Shown: positions 8,867 through 18,039 of the stretch, in pieces
Layout: every line of letters starts with the position of its first letter
How positions within the stretch are numbered: the stretch's first letter is position 1
Origin: Planctomycetaceae bacterium
GTDB lineage: Bacteria > Planctomycetota > Planctomycetia > Planctomycetales > Planctomycetaceae
Assembly (NCBI GenBank): GCA_029259845.1
Contig: JAJDEI010000158.1
Span: 1-57,559 of the forward strand
DNA length: 57,559 nt
Reading direction: 5' to 3'
Translations under genes and position numbers: made by a program
Notes under the pieces: model-generated
The model's database searches: none
Told to the model about the DNA's origin: nothing
What the model saw: only the letters and a program-made list of their open reading frames with translations

Positions 8867-9046
8867 TTAACCCTCTGTTTCAACGAGCGTGCGACCGTGG
8901 TAATGACCGCAGTTGGGGCAAACAACGTGAGAGGGCACAGCCGTCCCGCACTGCGCGCAGTACTGCAGCTTGGGAGCCCGGACGGAGTTGTGGCTCCGCC
9001 GTTTGCGGGACTGGGTCTTCGACATTCGGCGTTTGGGAACCGCCAT
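8867..9046 (-). CDS. rpmF: 50S ribosomal protein L32
   Basis: 59 residues, found by reading the minus strand directly. It begins MAVPKRRMSK, followed by a basic stretch and two CxxC pairs, CAQC (30-33) and CPNC (43-46). This is the zinc-binding (C+) form of L32, a structural component of the large ribosomal subunit. The gene is the first of the rpmF-plsX(-fabD) cluster, which couples ribosome and membrane-lipid synthesis in many phyla. The exact match of the N-terminus to the L32 consensus fixes the start at 9046. Confidence 0.97.
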   Translation of the reverse strand: MAVPKRRMSKTQSRKRRSHNSVRAPKLQYCAQCGTAVPSHVVCPNCGHYHGRTLVETEG

Positions 9047-9216
9047 CGTTCAGTGCCTTCCAGAAATCAACCGTGAACCAGAACCGTCAACCAACCCGAA
9101 GAACGGCCAACACGGGGCCATCGGAAGTGGGACAGAACGTCCATCGAGCGTTCAATCAAGGTCGAGCATCGTACGCCATCGCTCAGAACGGTGTCAACAT
9201 ACTCGATCGTACGTTT

Positions 9217-9426
9217 CAGGGCGGGGTGCATCCGCTCAATGGTGGGGGTGGCTGGGGCGATCTGACTCACCGGTTGGCGACCCGCGCGGAACTCTGGGGC
9301 TGTGGACGACGAACGCACCGCGTCGCGGCCCCAGTGTTCGGAATGAGGACTGTGTTCGTTGTCTCAATCGCGCCCCAGCCACCCGGAAATGGCCAAGCAC
9401 CGCCAGCGGTACGGATGCACCCTCCA
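9217..9426. repeat. R4 repeat element, uninterrupted copy
   Basis: About 210 bases with two arms in inverted orientation. The left arm reads CAGGGCGGGGTGCATCCGCT and includes GGTGGCTGGGGCG; the right arm, read on the other strand, begins GGAGGGTGCATCCG and again includes GGTGGCTGGGGCG. The same two arms recur in reverse orientation at about 43,012-43,394, where a second element is inserted between them. In the present copy the junction (about 9316-9328) is intact and acts as the empty site for that insertion. No coding content. Confidence 0.8.
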
Positions 9427-9508
9427 AGGCGGGGGCCATTACGCCGTTGTGCGGCGGGAAGAACATTGGTGAGCCGGGGGTTACCCCCCCTCGCTCACCT
9501 TGCACACA

Positions 9509-9898
9509 TCACTCTGCCGGTTCGTCCGGAGCCGTCCCCGGAAGACTCGCCAGGGCTTCTTGCTCCGTCGCGAAATAGGGCCAGAGCTTGAACAGGCTCA
9601 TGTTCTGCAGGACCTCCACCATCTGCGGGTTCGCTTCACAGATGACGGCCCGCCCCTGCCGATTCTTGACTTCGCGAGCCATCGACACCAGCGAGCCGAT
9701 GAATTCGGAGCCAAAGTACTGCAGATTCTTCAGATTGAGGGCCAGATGGCTGATTTCCGACCGCATCAGCAGATCGCGAACCGAATTCGCCTCACGATGC
9801 AAGTCATTATAGCGAAACGTGTTCGGGTCGCCCTGTGGAGTAACCAGCAGCACGTTGTCGACCCGTTTCGTCTGAAAAATCTTGAGATGCTTGAGCAT
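9509..9898 (-). CDS. STAS-domain protein (anti-sigma factor antagonist-like)
   Basis: 129 residues from the ATG at 9898 (MLKHLKIFQ). An upstream ATG at 9916 gives six extra residues. The pattern is that of a single STAS domain: an N-terminal beta strand with VLLVTPQGD, a middle segment LALNLKNLQYFGSEFIG where the Ser sits at the usual SpoIIAA/RsbV phosphorylation position (canonical DSSGL, here FGSEF), and a C-terminal helix ending in FKLWPYFATEQEAL. Such proteins bind or are phosphorylated by RsbW-type kinases in partner switching. A kinase of that type is encoded at 20,566-21,255, but the two are 11 kb apart, so a pairing is only a guess. The leading Asp of the motif is missing. Confidence 0.8.
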   Translation of the reverse strand: MLKHLKIFQTKRVDNVLLVTPQGDPNTFRYNDLHREANSVRDLLMRSEISHLALNLKNLQYFGSEFIGSLVSMAREVKNRQGRAVICEANPQMVEVLQNMSLFKLWPYFATEQEALASLPGTAPDEPAE

Positions 9899-10065
9899 TG
9901 TGCACGATTCTACCACGTCTGGCCCAAAGGGGAACTGCGGAAACGGACTTCAGGTCGAGGTTTGCCTTCCCAGGTCGCACACCGGCCGGTTTCTCGGGTT
10001 CCGGGGGCAGTTGCCCGAAGAAACACCGCTGGAAGCGACACCGGATGTCCGGGCACACCATCGCC

Positions 10066-11106
10066 TCATGCCCTCGTCCGCCTTCCGGTAACGTTGACAC
10101 CGCTGCCGATCAACAGGTTCCGCTCATACACCCACCGATAGAGACGTCCCTCCTTTTCCGGCGGCAGCACCGAGATGTCCTCGAAACCGGCTTCTCGGAA
10201 CCAGCCGCGCAGCTCGTCGACGCGGTGATGGTGCTGATATTGCGGGGCGTACCAGTCGAACGTATCGCACAACCGGTTCTCATAACGGGGATGATTGCTG
10301 AAACTGACGACCTTATTGAGCGTCTGGTTGAGGACCGGCACGCCCCCTAGCGCGGCTCCCCAGCGGCACCAGCGCTCCAGCCGTTCCGGCGGCATCGTGG
10401 TTGTTCGGCTCCGAAGCCAGTCATTGATCGCCTCCTGCCACCACTGGCTGCGACGGTAGAGCCAGACCGACAGACGCCCGCCCGGTTTGACCATCGGGGC
10501 GACGGCGTCAAACACCTTTCGGGTGTCGGCATCGTGGTGCATCACACCAATCGAAAACGCGGCATCGAATGTCGCCGGCTCGAACGGCAGCCGCTTGAGG
10601 TCGCCCTGGACAAAGTGCACATCGGGCAAATGCCCGCAGAGCGACGCCGCCTTCTCGACCGCCTCCGTGTGGTCGACACCGACGACCGTGGCCCCCGCTT
10701 CGCCGGCGACTTTGGCGTACCGGCCGCCGCCGCAACCGGCGTCCAGGATCCGCAGCCCCGCCAACTCATCGAGCACCAGTCCCGTCTTCGCCTGAAACGT
10801 CGCCCGGTCTTCGTCGTCGTCCGCCACTTCGTACCGCGTCCACTGCCGGCCGAAACTCGACAGATGCTCGGACTGCGTGAACCGGGGAATGCCGCCCACG
10901 ATAGGGTAGGCCACCGCCCCTTCCTTCGTCGCGAGTGACTGCGTGTCGCCGTTCAGAGTCAGAGGGAGACCCGTTTCCGGACAACGCAGCAGGGCCAACA
11001 AAGCGTCGTTCACGAGTCGGTCCGGAAGACAAACGAGAGGGGAGAATAAGGTCGAAGTGAGGCCCGACGGAGCGGCCTGCCGGTCTCGTAACCGGTCAGG
11101 GGGCAT
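10066..11106 (-). CDS. SAM-dependent methyltransferase with a Trm112-like N-terminus
   Basis: 346 residues from the ATG at 11,106. The first ~75 residues resemble a Trm112-like segment (LLRCPETGLPL and later AYPIVGGIPRF) but only one Cys is present, so it has probably lost zinc. The class I methyltransferase core follows: ILDAGCGGGRYAKVAGEAG is SAM motif I, then VVGVDHT, LPFEPATFDAAFSIGVMHH and VKPGGRLSVWLYR. The substrate is unknown. Its start overlaps the end of the anti-sigma gene by 11 bases, so it belongs to the sigma/anti-sigma operon. An alternative GTG start at 11,013 would remove the overlap. Confidence 0.85.
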   Translation of the reverse strand: MPPDRLRDRQAAPSGLTSTLFSPLVCLPDRLVNDALLALLRCPETGLPLTLNGDTQSLATKEGAVAYPIVGGIPRFTQSEHLSSFGRQWTRYEVADDDEDRATFQAKTGLVLDELAGLRILDAGCGGGRYAKVAGEAGATVVGVDHTEAVEKAASLCGHLPDVHFVQGDLKRLPFEPATFDAAFSIGVMHHDADTRKVFDAVAPMVKPGGRLSVWLYRRSQWWQEAINDWLRSRTTTMPPERLERWCRWGAALGGVPVLNQTLNKVVSFSNHPRYENRLCDTFDWYAPQYQHHHRVDELRGWFREAGFEDISVLPPEKEGRLYRWVYERNLLIGSGVNVTGRRTRA

Positions 11107-12505
11107 TCCCCGATTTCTTGATGAGAAAGACAACGCGGGCCGGGCCGTGACTGGCGAAGGGGACTCCAAACTTGCGTCGTTTGGTACCGTCGCTGTCGGG
11201 TGACGCCCGTTCCTTGAGACGTCGGTCGGAGTCCGACGACTCCGCGATTGCAGGCACGGCAGAATCCGGGGCGGCAGACTGTTGCCGCTGGCCCAACTCG
11301 GCCACGAAGTCGTCGGTCACCGGTGCCTGCAGGAACATTCCTGCCTGCGGTGCTGGGCGACCGTCCGCCGGAATCGCCCGCTGCTTGTCCGTATCAGGCG
11401 TCGGACCACGCTCGGTGCTCTCCGCAAGCAATGCGCCAGACGTGGGCGCGGCACTCGGAAACAACGGCGGCCCCGGAACCGCAGGCTTGACGACTGTTCC
11501 GTTCGAACTCTGTTTCATCATGGCCTGCCTGGAAGCGGGCGACCAGTCCACGGACGTCGCCACTCCCATCCCCTCGGTATCGAGGTCGTCCATGACGGCG
11601 GAAAACCGGCCCCAGTCGGATTCCACCAGAATCGCCACGCTTGACGCATCCACTGTGCCTGCTGCGTCGCCTGTGCCGTCAGCCTTGGTCTTTTCCATCG
11701 GGAGCGACTGGATGCCGTGTTGTGCGAGCAACAACCGAATCTGCCCGGCCGTCATCTGCACGTCGACAACCGTCACCGGAATTACGACCGTTTCGTCGGC
11801 GACCCGCCGAAGATACGTCATCACGTCGCCCGGTTGTGGGGTCCGGTCGTCGTGGACGACCTGCTGCGTGTACCAGTCTGCCGGAATCGATGCCGTGCGC
11901 ACCAAAGACTCGTCCGAATCGCCAGTCGCAAGACCCGCGAGATCCGGATTCTCCGCCGGCTTTCCCGGAGAACCGGCCGCTGCCGCCGCCAGCCGTTCCC
12001 CTCCCGGTTCCGATGTCATCCCTAACCCTTCCCGCACCGACTCGGGAGAAGCTTCGCTGCGAGCAAGAGCCATTTCGGGCGAGACCGCAGGAATGGCGGC
12101 ATCAATGGCTGCGAATGGGGCTGCGTTTTCCTGCCGCTGTCCCGCAAACTCGACCATCAAAAACAGCCCGGCAGCCGAAGCCGCCAGGATGCCTCCGGCG
12201 ACCTGGACCCAGCGGCGCTGCAGCAGCGCCCGGGCCGGCGAAACGCGCGGCTTCTCCCGCGCTGGAGACGATTGAGACGACTCCGGCGATTGAATCGACG
12301 CCAGGATGGTGTCGCGGAGTCGCGGGGAAGGGACGGTCTCTCGCAGAGACTTCAAACTTTCGGAGAGTTGGGCGTACTCGTCCAGCACCTGCTGAGCGGC
12401 GGGCGACTTCTGGGCCGCGCGGCTGACTGCCGCACGTTCCTCGGCGGAGACCTCTCCGTCGAAGTAGGCCGACAACAGCGATTTGGGAAGGGGCGGTTTG
12501 GACAT
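11096..12505 (-). CDS. Membrane anti-sigma factor of the adjacent ECF sigma factor
   Basis: 469 residues from ATG 12,505 (MSKPPLPK). The N-terminal ~60 residues match the anti-sigma domain of RseA/zf-HC2 type (LLSAYFDGEVSAEERAAV), without the zinc-binding His/Cys, so it is a zinc-free variant. One transmembrane helix lies around residues 95-117 (VAGGILAASAAGLFLMVEF). The long C-terminal part, likely periplasmic, is Ala/Pro/Ser-rich and contains one folded stretch (VVIPVTVVDVQMTAGQIRLLLAQHG). It should hold the sigma factor at the membrane until an envelope signal arrives. It starts 8 bases after the sigma gene stop and overlaps the methyltransferase gene. Confidence 0.85.
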   Translation of the reverse strand: MSKPPLPKSLLSAYFDGEVSAEERAAVSRAAQKSPAAQQVLDEYAQLSESLKSLRETVPSPRLRDTILASIQSPESSQSSPAREKPRVSPARALLQRRWVQVAGGILAASAAGLFLMVEFAGQRQENAAPFAAIDAAIPAVSPEMALARSEASPESVREGLGMTSEPGGERLAAAAAGSPGKPAENPDLAGLATGDSDESLVRTASIPADWYTQQVVHDDRTPQPGDVMTYLRRVADETVVIPVTVVDVQMTAGQIRLLLAQHGIQSLPMEKTKADGTGDAAGTVDASSVAILVESDWGRFSAVMDDLDTEGMGVATSVDWSPASRQAMMKQSSNGTVVKPAVPGPPLFPSAAPTSGALLAESTERGPTPDTDKQRAIPADGRPAPQAGMFLQAPVTDDFVAELGQRQQSAAPDSAVPAIAESSDSDRRLKERASPDSDGTKRRKFGVPFASHGPARVVFLIKKSGNAP

Positions 12506-12513
12506 CGGTTCGG

Positions 12514-13095
12514 TTACCGTTCGTTCGTCAGGGCTCGGGCCAGTTTCTCGCGAAGTTCGCTGCGAGCCCGGTGAATGCGGCTGCGGACCGTCCCCACCGG
12601 ACACGCAACCAATTCTGCAATCTCTTCGTAACTCAGGCCTTCCATTTCTCTCAGGATAATCACCGTGCGGAAATCTTCGGCCAGTTCTTCGAGGGCAGCG
12701 GAGACCAATGCCTGGGTCTCGCTGGTGTGCAGGCGGTAGGCGGGGTCCGACTCCGGACGGCTATCGGTGGGTTCTGTGCCAGTCTTGTCCCGAATGGCAT
12801 CGACCGACGCCATGCCCGGTCGGCTGCGGCGGTGGCGGCTGATGGCCGTGTTATAGGCGATTCGGAACAACCAGGAATAAAACGCCGACTCCTGGCGAAA
12901 CGTCTTCAACTTCTGGAATGCGAGGACGAACGCCTCCTGCACGACGTCCCGGGCCTCGTGGGCCGAGCCGACCATGTGCACCAGTGTCCCGTAAAGCCTT
13001 TCCTCGTAACGCGTTACCAAAACTCCGAACGCGTCCGTCTCTCCGGCCAGGCACTGGTTAATCAGTTGTTGATCGCTTGTGCTCACGTCGTTCAC
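12514..13095 (-). CDS. RNA polymerase ECF (sigma-E type) sigma factor
   Basis: 193 residues from a GTG at 13,095. Region 2 is visible as EARDVVQEAFVLAFQKLKTF and FYSWLFRIAYNTA, region 4.2 as LSYEEIAELVACPVGTVRSR followed by a basic recognition helix. Between them is a ~40-residue acidic linker. It directs RNA polymerase to promoters of an envelope or stress regulon. It is the first gene of a three-gene operon with its anti-sigma factor and a methyltransferase, an arrangement that usually includes autoregulation; the target promoter sequence cannot be read from this window. Confidence 0.95.
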   Translation of the reverse strand: MNDVSTSDQQLINQCLAGETDAFGVLVTRYEERLYGTLVHMVGSAHEARDVVQEAFVLAFQKLKTFRQESAFYSWLFRIAYNTAISRHRRSRPGMASVDAIRDKTGTEPTDSRPESDPAYRLHTSETQALVSAALEELAEDFRTVIILREMEGLSYEEIAELVACPVGTVRSRIHRARSELREKLARALTNER

Positions 13096-13677
13096 AGCGT
13101 TCGACGCTCCTCTGCCCGCACAAGTTCCCGAAATTCCACCGTTATCCTCCCCGGAACCTACCGAGCTGTCAACATGTGACGTCGTAGAAAGTTACGGCCA
13201 CATCAGCCACGAAGGGACCGATATGTAAATAGCCCGTTGGACGTCCCTTGAATGAGGATGGACCGCGGATGACGCGGATCGGGAGGATTTCAGCGGATCA
13301 GCGTTCACGTGCCGCCGCAAGCCATCAGTCGGATGCGGAAATGTAGTCGGCAACGCATCACCAGACAGGGTGTATACGCGGGTGGCACGGCTGGGTGCCG
13401 CGGGCACAAGATGCCTCACACTGGGCTCGCAAATCAACTGGAACGTCCGGTCGCTGAGTGTGAGTCGTCGTGTCGCTTCGCGGCCCAGCCGCAGCGGCTG
13501 GGCCACCCGCCATCTCAACGGCATCGCGGGGATCGGCCGCCCGCAGGAGAGCGAATTGCGGCGATTGTGGCCGAATCGTGACGACGCGGCACAGCAGGAG
13601 CCTCGCCCTCCCGGAACAACACGTCATCAGCTCCCGGAGAGACTCTGAGCGCGGGATCGCTACGACCTATGCCGGCA
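13096..13677. other. 582-base intergenic region with a degenerate inverted repeat
   Basis: Separates two minus-strand transcription units. The part next to 13,095 must contain the promoter of the sigma operon, but I could not identify -35/-10 boxes reliably. The middle contains an inverted pair GCGGGTGGC (13,378-13,386) and GCCACCCGC (13,502-13,510) with GC-rich imperfect arms inside, about 133 bases, resembling intergenic repeats of this phylum. Open frames here lack family signatures and are rejected. Confidence 0.5.
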
Positions 13678-15150
13678 TCATGGTTGTTCGGCAGGAGGCG
13701 ACTCGACGGGAATGTTCGGCAACGCGATCGGGACGGGAACGGTCATCAGGAGGGTCGGAGCGATGTAGACGAATTCGAGGCCCTCCGGGTCGGTCGGTAC
13801 GTCTTCAAATCGATACGACAATTTGACGGCGGCCTCAGCCGCGGCTTGCGTGTCGAAACCGTTGTGCGACCAGCGGTCTGCCCGGCCGGGTAACCGCAGA
13901 AAGGCGTCGTTATGATAGGCCCATGTCCGATGAGACTCGAAGGCCGGTCCCCCCTGATCGTAAGCGACCCGCAAATCGATCCGTACGGTCCCGGTGTCCG
14001 GCTGCTTTCCCGATGCCAACACGGCCCGGTCCAATGTGACGGTGACGCCGCCGCGACGACGGACAACTCGCTCCGCCGTGCTGAGGTTCCGGAAGACGAA
14101 TGCCTCTTGCCCGGCCGCCACTTCGATTTCGATCCGACCGGTCATACCGACTCGATCACCGGACCAATCCCGGGAGACGACGAAGTCGGTCGAGAGCGGC
14201 ACTGGTCCGGGCCGGTCCGCCGGCCTCTCGCGGCGAGCGTTCTTGTCCAGGGGTGCCAACACGTCGCCGGTCGCTGTCGGCCCCTTCGCCGTCGGTGGGG
14301 TCGCTGGTGGGCCGTTCGCTGACGATTCATTGGCCGATGAACCGCTTGCTGCCGCATCGCTCACCGTCAGTTGAAAGTAGGCATTGCTCACGCGGACAAA
14401 CAACGGGCGCAGCCGGGGCTCGGCGGCGACGTCATAGCGGACACGGATCACTTTTCGGGTGCGGTCGGTGAAATCGGGCCGAAGCGTGACGCTCCGCACG
14501 GCGATGCGAAACGCTCCGACGTTGGACGTCGCGATTGCCTGTTCATCGACGGTCGGCTTCGGCACGATTTCCAGGACGCCGTCCTCGGGGCTGAATCGAA
14601 CGGCCAATTCCGGACGCCGGCCAATCGTCTCCATGCAGTCCCAGAACGGTTCCGCCTGCCAGACACATGAGAGTGGCTCCTTGAGCGTTTCGGGGGACAG
14701 TGACATCGTTCGCACGGTGTTTCCGGTCTGCGTGGCAATCTGACGGACGACCTCGCGTAGAGAATGTGTCCCGTTGAGCGTCACGCGGCTCGGGCGGACC
14801 GACTGCTTCGCCTGTGTTCGTTCGAGACTCTCTCGCACACGTCTCACCGCGTCCCGGGCGGCTGCCGATCGGATGCGACCGGGAGCGGGAAGGTGCGTCA
14901 GGACGTCCGGCCCCAGCGATTGCAGTTTGCGTTCCGCAGCGGCGCGCTCCGAGAGACGGTCGCTGTCCAGTTGCTGAACCAACCGGCCCACGACCTCACC
15001 GGTCACTTCATCAGCCGCCGCGCTGGCCGATGCGGCGGCTCCCATGACCAACAGCGTGACGATCAGTGCGGCACGCCGAACGTCACATCGTCCCGTTGCG
15101 CGCAATTCGAGGAGTCGTCGTGTTCCAAGCGTGCGATTGCTCACGATCAT
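13678..15150 (-). CDS. Exported protein of unknown function
   Basis: 490 residues from ATG 15,150 (MIVSNRTLG); the frame is open upstream to 15,186. A basic N-terminus and a hydrophobic segment ending in ASASAAADE (about residues 28-48) form a signal peptide. A helical segment with SERAAAERKLQSLGPDVL resembles a single HEAT-like repeat and is followed by beta-rich sequence and a Ser/Ala/Gly-rich linker (SGSSANESSANG). The C-terminal half is beta-rich and includes EAFVFRNLSTAERVVRRRGG. I recognise no enzymatic motif. It ends just before a 37-base region near 13,640-13,677 without clear terminator. Probably periplasmic or surface exposed. Confidence 0.7.
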   Translation of the reverse strand: MIVSNRTLGTRRLLELRATGRCDVRRAALIVTLLVMGAAASASAAADEVTGEVVGRLVQQLDSDRLSERAAAERKLQSLGPDVLTHLPAPGRIRSAAARDAVRRVRESLERTQAKQSVRPSRVTLNGTHSLREVVRQIATQTGNTVRTMSLSPETLKEPLSCVWQAEPFWDCMETIGRRPELAVRFSPEDGVLEIVPKPTVDEQAIATSNVGAFRIAVRSVTLRPDFTDRTRKVIRVRYDVAAEPRLRPLFVRVSNAYFQLTVSDAAASGSSANESSANGPPATPPTAKGPTATGDVLAPLDKNARRERPADRPGPVPLSTDFVVSRDWSGDRVGMTGRIEIEVAAGQEAFVFRNLSTAERVVRRRGGVTVTLDRAVLASGKQPDTGTVRIDLRVAYDQGGPAFESHRTWAYHNDAFLRLPGRADRWSHNGFDTQAAAEAAVKLSYRFEDVPTDPEGLEFVYIAPTLLMTVPVPIALPNIPVESPPAEQP

Positions 15151-15225
15151 CTCCGATTTCGAACGGCGTGTTTCGTGATGCGCCACGGCCGGTGCCCCCG
15201 TCGGTCCGGAACACGGACGGGTGCC

Positions 15226-15325
15226 CAGACACCCGGTGTCTCGATTCCGGAATGGCCATCCTCGACGAATCCGGCTTCACATCCTCTTCAGGCCGTGATC
15301 CACGAAGCGCGACACCGGGTGTCTT
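15226..15325. repeat. ACACCCGGTGTCT element, copy B
   Basis: Bounded by CAGACACCCGGTGTCTC (from 15,226) and GACACCGGGTGTCTT (15,311-15,325), about 100 bases. It lies inside the 425-base gap between two divergent genes (13,678-15,150 minus and 15,576-16,910 plus), so it could influence their promoters. Its interior is clearly diverged from copies A, C and D. Outside this element the gap shows no other recognisable structure. Confidence 0.75.
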
Positions 15326-15575
15326 CCGCAACACACACCCTCCATTGTTTCTCCAATCGCTCCGGCCGTCCCAACCCGCGCCCGGTCCGGATTCCGTGTT
15401 GCGAAAAGTCAACGTGCGCCCTGACGACTGGGGGAATTCCCCGCTGCCTCCAGTGTAGACCGGACGCTGTCGGCAGAGAACCGGCAAGATTTCAGTCCGA
15501 CCGGACGCTTGCGCCAATTTCTTGTCCTACGTTTGTATCTCAGGGTCACTGAATCCATTTGATGAGCGGATTGCC

Positions 15576-16910
15576 ATGCTTGCGAACAGTCGTTTGGCGG
15601 GATTGTTGATCACTGCGGCGATCGTCGGCATCGTGAATCCGGCCGTCGCCGCCCCGTTGTTGGAGCTGACGGTCGGCAACGACGCCTATGTCGGCAAGTC
15701 GCTCGCTCATGACGAGAGCATCTGTTGGCTCGCCCAGCGGGACGGTCGCGTCACCGAGGTCTCTCTGAAAAAGGTGACTTCGTTCCGCACGGTGGACAAG
15801 ACGTTCCGGAGCATGAAGACAATCGACATCCGCAACCAACTGCGGCAGGAGTTCGGACGGGGTTGGGAGATCACCAGCACGGGCCACTATCTCGTCTGTG
15901 CGCCGCAGGGACGCGCTCGGACGTTCGCCAAAGCGTTCGAGGACCTGTATCGCTCGTTCCGCAGTTACTTCTCCCGCCGCGGCTTTCAGTTGCCGCAACC
16001 GGAATTCCCGATGATCGCAGTCGTCTATCCGACGGTCAACGACTTTGCCGCCAACTGCGCCAAGGACGGCGTGCCGTACGTTCCGGGGCTGAAGGGCTAC
16101 TATCATCGCCTGACCAATCGGACGAATCTCTTCGAAAGCGGCGACGGCAATCTGGCGACGGCAACAACGCGCGAAACCACAGGCCACGGTCTTCCGAATT
16201 CCCTCGCGAGTCGCCGCGGCGCAACACGATTCGAGGGTATCTGGGGACCGACGATCGAGATCGGGATTGGGGGCGGCGTTTCGCGAACCTCTCCTGAAGG
16301 CCAAATCGCAGCCTTCGCTGGGTCGAACTTCGGTTCCCCCGCACAAACTGCCGACCCGCTTGGGGGCGAATTTGCAGCTCCCGATTTCAGCGGACCGCTC
16401 TGGGACGGCAATATCCAGGCCGACCTGAAGAACACAATCGTCCACGAGGCGACCCATCAGGTGGCCTACAACCTGGGGCTGCACTCCCGCATTGGCGACA
16501 ACCCGAAGTGGATCACCGAGGGACTGGCGACGATGTTTGAAGCGGAGGGGACCCGGAAGAACACCGGCGGGAAACAGCCCAAGCAGCGGCTGAACCAGGA
16601 ACGTTTCGAACGATTCGCCGAGTATGTCCAGCGCCGCCGCAATCCGGGGTCTCTGGCCAAGTTCATTATGAACGGCCGCCTGTTTCGGACGAACGTCCTC
16701 GATGCCTACGCTCAGGCATGGGCGGTGACGTTCTTCCTCGCCGAGACACGATCCTCAAAGCATTCGAACTTCCTGAAGGCGGTCTCCGCCCGCGACCCGA
16801 TGAAACCGTACAGCGCCGAAGAACGCCTTGCCGACTTTCAAGCCGCCTTCGGCAAGGACATCGACCGGCTGGAAGTGTCCTTCCTGCGGTTCATGGAAGA
16901 CCTGCGATAG
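15576..16910 (+). CDS. Secreted DUF1570 protein, putative zinc metallopeptidase
   Basis: 444 residues from ATG 15,576 (MLANSRLAG); the frame is open from 15,522. The N-terminal signal peptide ends near PAVAAP. The second half contains NTIVHEATHQVAYN, an HExxH zinc motif (HEATH, near residues 290-294), followed by WITEGLATMFEAEG, whose Glu would be the third zinc ligand as in gluzincins. The region between signal peptide and active site includes FRSYFSRRGF and FPMIAVVYPT, typical of the DUF1570 family found in planctomycetes. A protease role outside the cytoplasm follows from these motifs, but substrate is unknown. The last helix ends in LEVSFLRFMEDL. Confidence 0.85.
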   Translation: MLANSRLAGLLITAAIVGIVNPAVAAPLLELTVGNDAYVGKSLAHDESICWLAQRDGRVTEVSLKKVTSFRTVDKTFRSMKTIDIRNQLRQEFGRGWEITSTGHYLVCAPQGRARTFAKAFEDLYRSFRSYFSRRGFQLPQPEFPMIAVVYPTVNDFAANCAKDGVPYVPGLKGYYHRLTNRTNLFESGDGNLATATTRETTGHGLPNSLASRRGATRFEGIWGPTIEIGIGGGVSRTSPEGQIAAFAGSNFGSPAQTADPLGGEFAAPDFSGPLWDGNIQADLKNTIVHEATHQVAYNLGLHSRIGDNPKWITEGLATMFEAEGTRKNTGGKQPKQRLNQERFERFAEYVQRRRNPGSLAKFIMNGRLFRTNVLDAYAQAWAVTFFLAETRSSKHSNFLKAVSARDPMKPYSAEERLADFQAAFGKDIDRLEVSFLRFMEDLR

Positions 16911-17004
16911 GGCACCCAATTCGGAAGTCGGAATTGGGAATGCGGAAATCCCGACTCCGTCTTTCGTCTTCCGCGTTCCGCCTTCCGAATTCCCACTTCG
17001 TCGC

Positions 17005-18039
17005 TCACGCCACGCGGGCCTGTCTTGCGACGGTTTCTTCAAGTTCGGCGAGAATCAGCGTGCCGCGGGCAACCGTGTAATCGGTGGCGTGCGCGGCGCG
17101 GACGTCTGAGATTTCGATCGGGAACATGGTGTCCTGCAGAATCTCCTCCATCAGCCCCGTAAAGCCGGCGACTTGCGTGGCCCCGCCCGTGCACACCAGC
17201 GGCATCGGTTGCGGGAGCGAGCGTACCGACGTCTGCCGGACCACTTCCACACGGAACTGGGCGAGAATGTCGCCGATCAGTTCCTCGTACAGCAACGCCA
17301 GCCGCTGCTCGCGTTCGCTAATCGGGTTGAGCACGGAGACCAACCGCGATTCCTTCCAGCGGGTGACGCCTGTCAAGTCGAGGTACCGGTTCCCCTGGGC
17401 GTCCCACAACAGGCTGTCCTCGCTCTCCGCCAACTGCTTGTCGATCCATCGGCCGCCTCGGGCGAGATGCGTCCGGACCAGTTCGCGGCCGCGATGCGCC
17501 AGGCTGGCGCGGCTTGCGCCGGCACCGATGTCCAACCCCAGGCCGGTGAATCCCTCATTCCCGAGCTCCGCCAGGATCACGGAACGCCCGCTCGGAACAA
17601 TCCGGGGCTCGAACCCCTTGAGCCGGACGAGTTGGCTGAAGAACTTGCGGTCCGACAGTGTCTCGGCGTCGTGGATGTCACCGGGAACGGTCATCCAGCA
17701 AGGTTCCTCCGTGCTGTCGGACCGGGGAATCAGGCAGTCGACCAGCGATGCAATGACCTGCCGCGCGAGCGGATCCTCCTGTGGCATCCGCCCCGATGCC
17801 AGCAGCGGCACGCTGGGCATTTGCAACGTCTCCGCCAACTCCAGCGCCGCCTGCCCCACGACGAGCAGACTGTCTTCGCAGCGGGCAAAATTGGACGAAG
17901 TCCGCTCCAGCAATCGCCGGTGACCGGGCGTATCCGGGAGCGCGACGTACTCCGCCAGATTGCGGCGGCCGATGAGCCGTGTTCCCTGGCGCCGCAGCGA
18001 ACGGAAATGCCGCGTTCCGATATCCAAAGCAATCGTCAT
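17005..18039 (-). CDS. Actin-fold ATPase (PilM/MreB-like), partner of the SLBB membrane protein
   Basis: 344 residues. The three nucleotide-binding motifs of the actin/Hsp70 superfamily are visible: phosphate 1 IALDIGTRHFRSL at the start, phosphate 2 GLGLDIGAGASRASL near residues 167-181, and the adenosine motif LVCTGGATQVAGF near 284-296. Length and lack of the Hsp70 substrate domain fit MreB/PilM/ParM-type proteins better than DnaK. The ATG at 18,039 overlaps the stop of the upstream SLBB gene as ATGA, which indicates translational coupling and roughly equal production. I infer a cytoplasmic ATPase or filament that works on the cytoplasmic tail of its partner. No pil genes are nearby, so a type IV pilus role is not supported by context. 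Confidence 0.8.
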   Translation of the reverse strand: MTIALDIGTRHFRSLRRQGTRLIGRRNLAEYVALPDTPGHRRLLERTSSNFARCEDSLLVVGQAALELAETLQMPSVPLLASGRMPQEDPLARQVIASLVDCLIPRSDSTEEPCWMTVPGDIHDAETLSDRKFFSQLVRLKGFEPRIVPSGRSVILAELGNEGFTGLGLDIGAGASRASLAHRGRELVRTHLARGGRWIDKQLAESEDSLLWDAQGNRYLDLTGVTRWKESRLVSVLNPISEREQRLALLYEELIGDILAQFRVEVVRQTSVRSLPQPMPLVCTGGATQVAGFTGLMEEILQDTMFPIEISDVRAAHATDYTVARGTLILAELEETVARQARVA

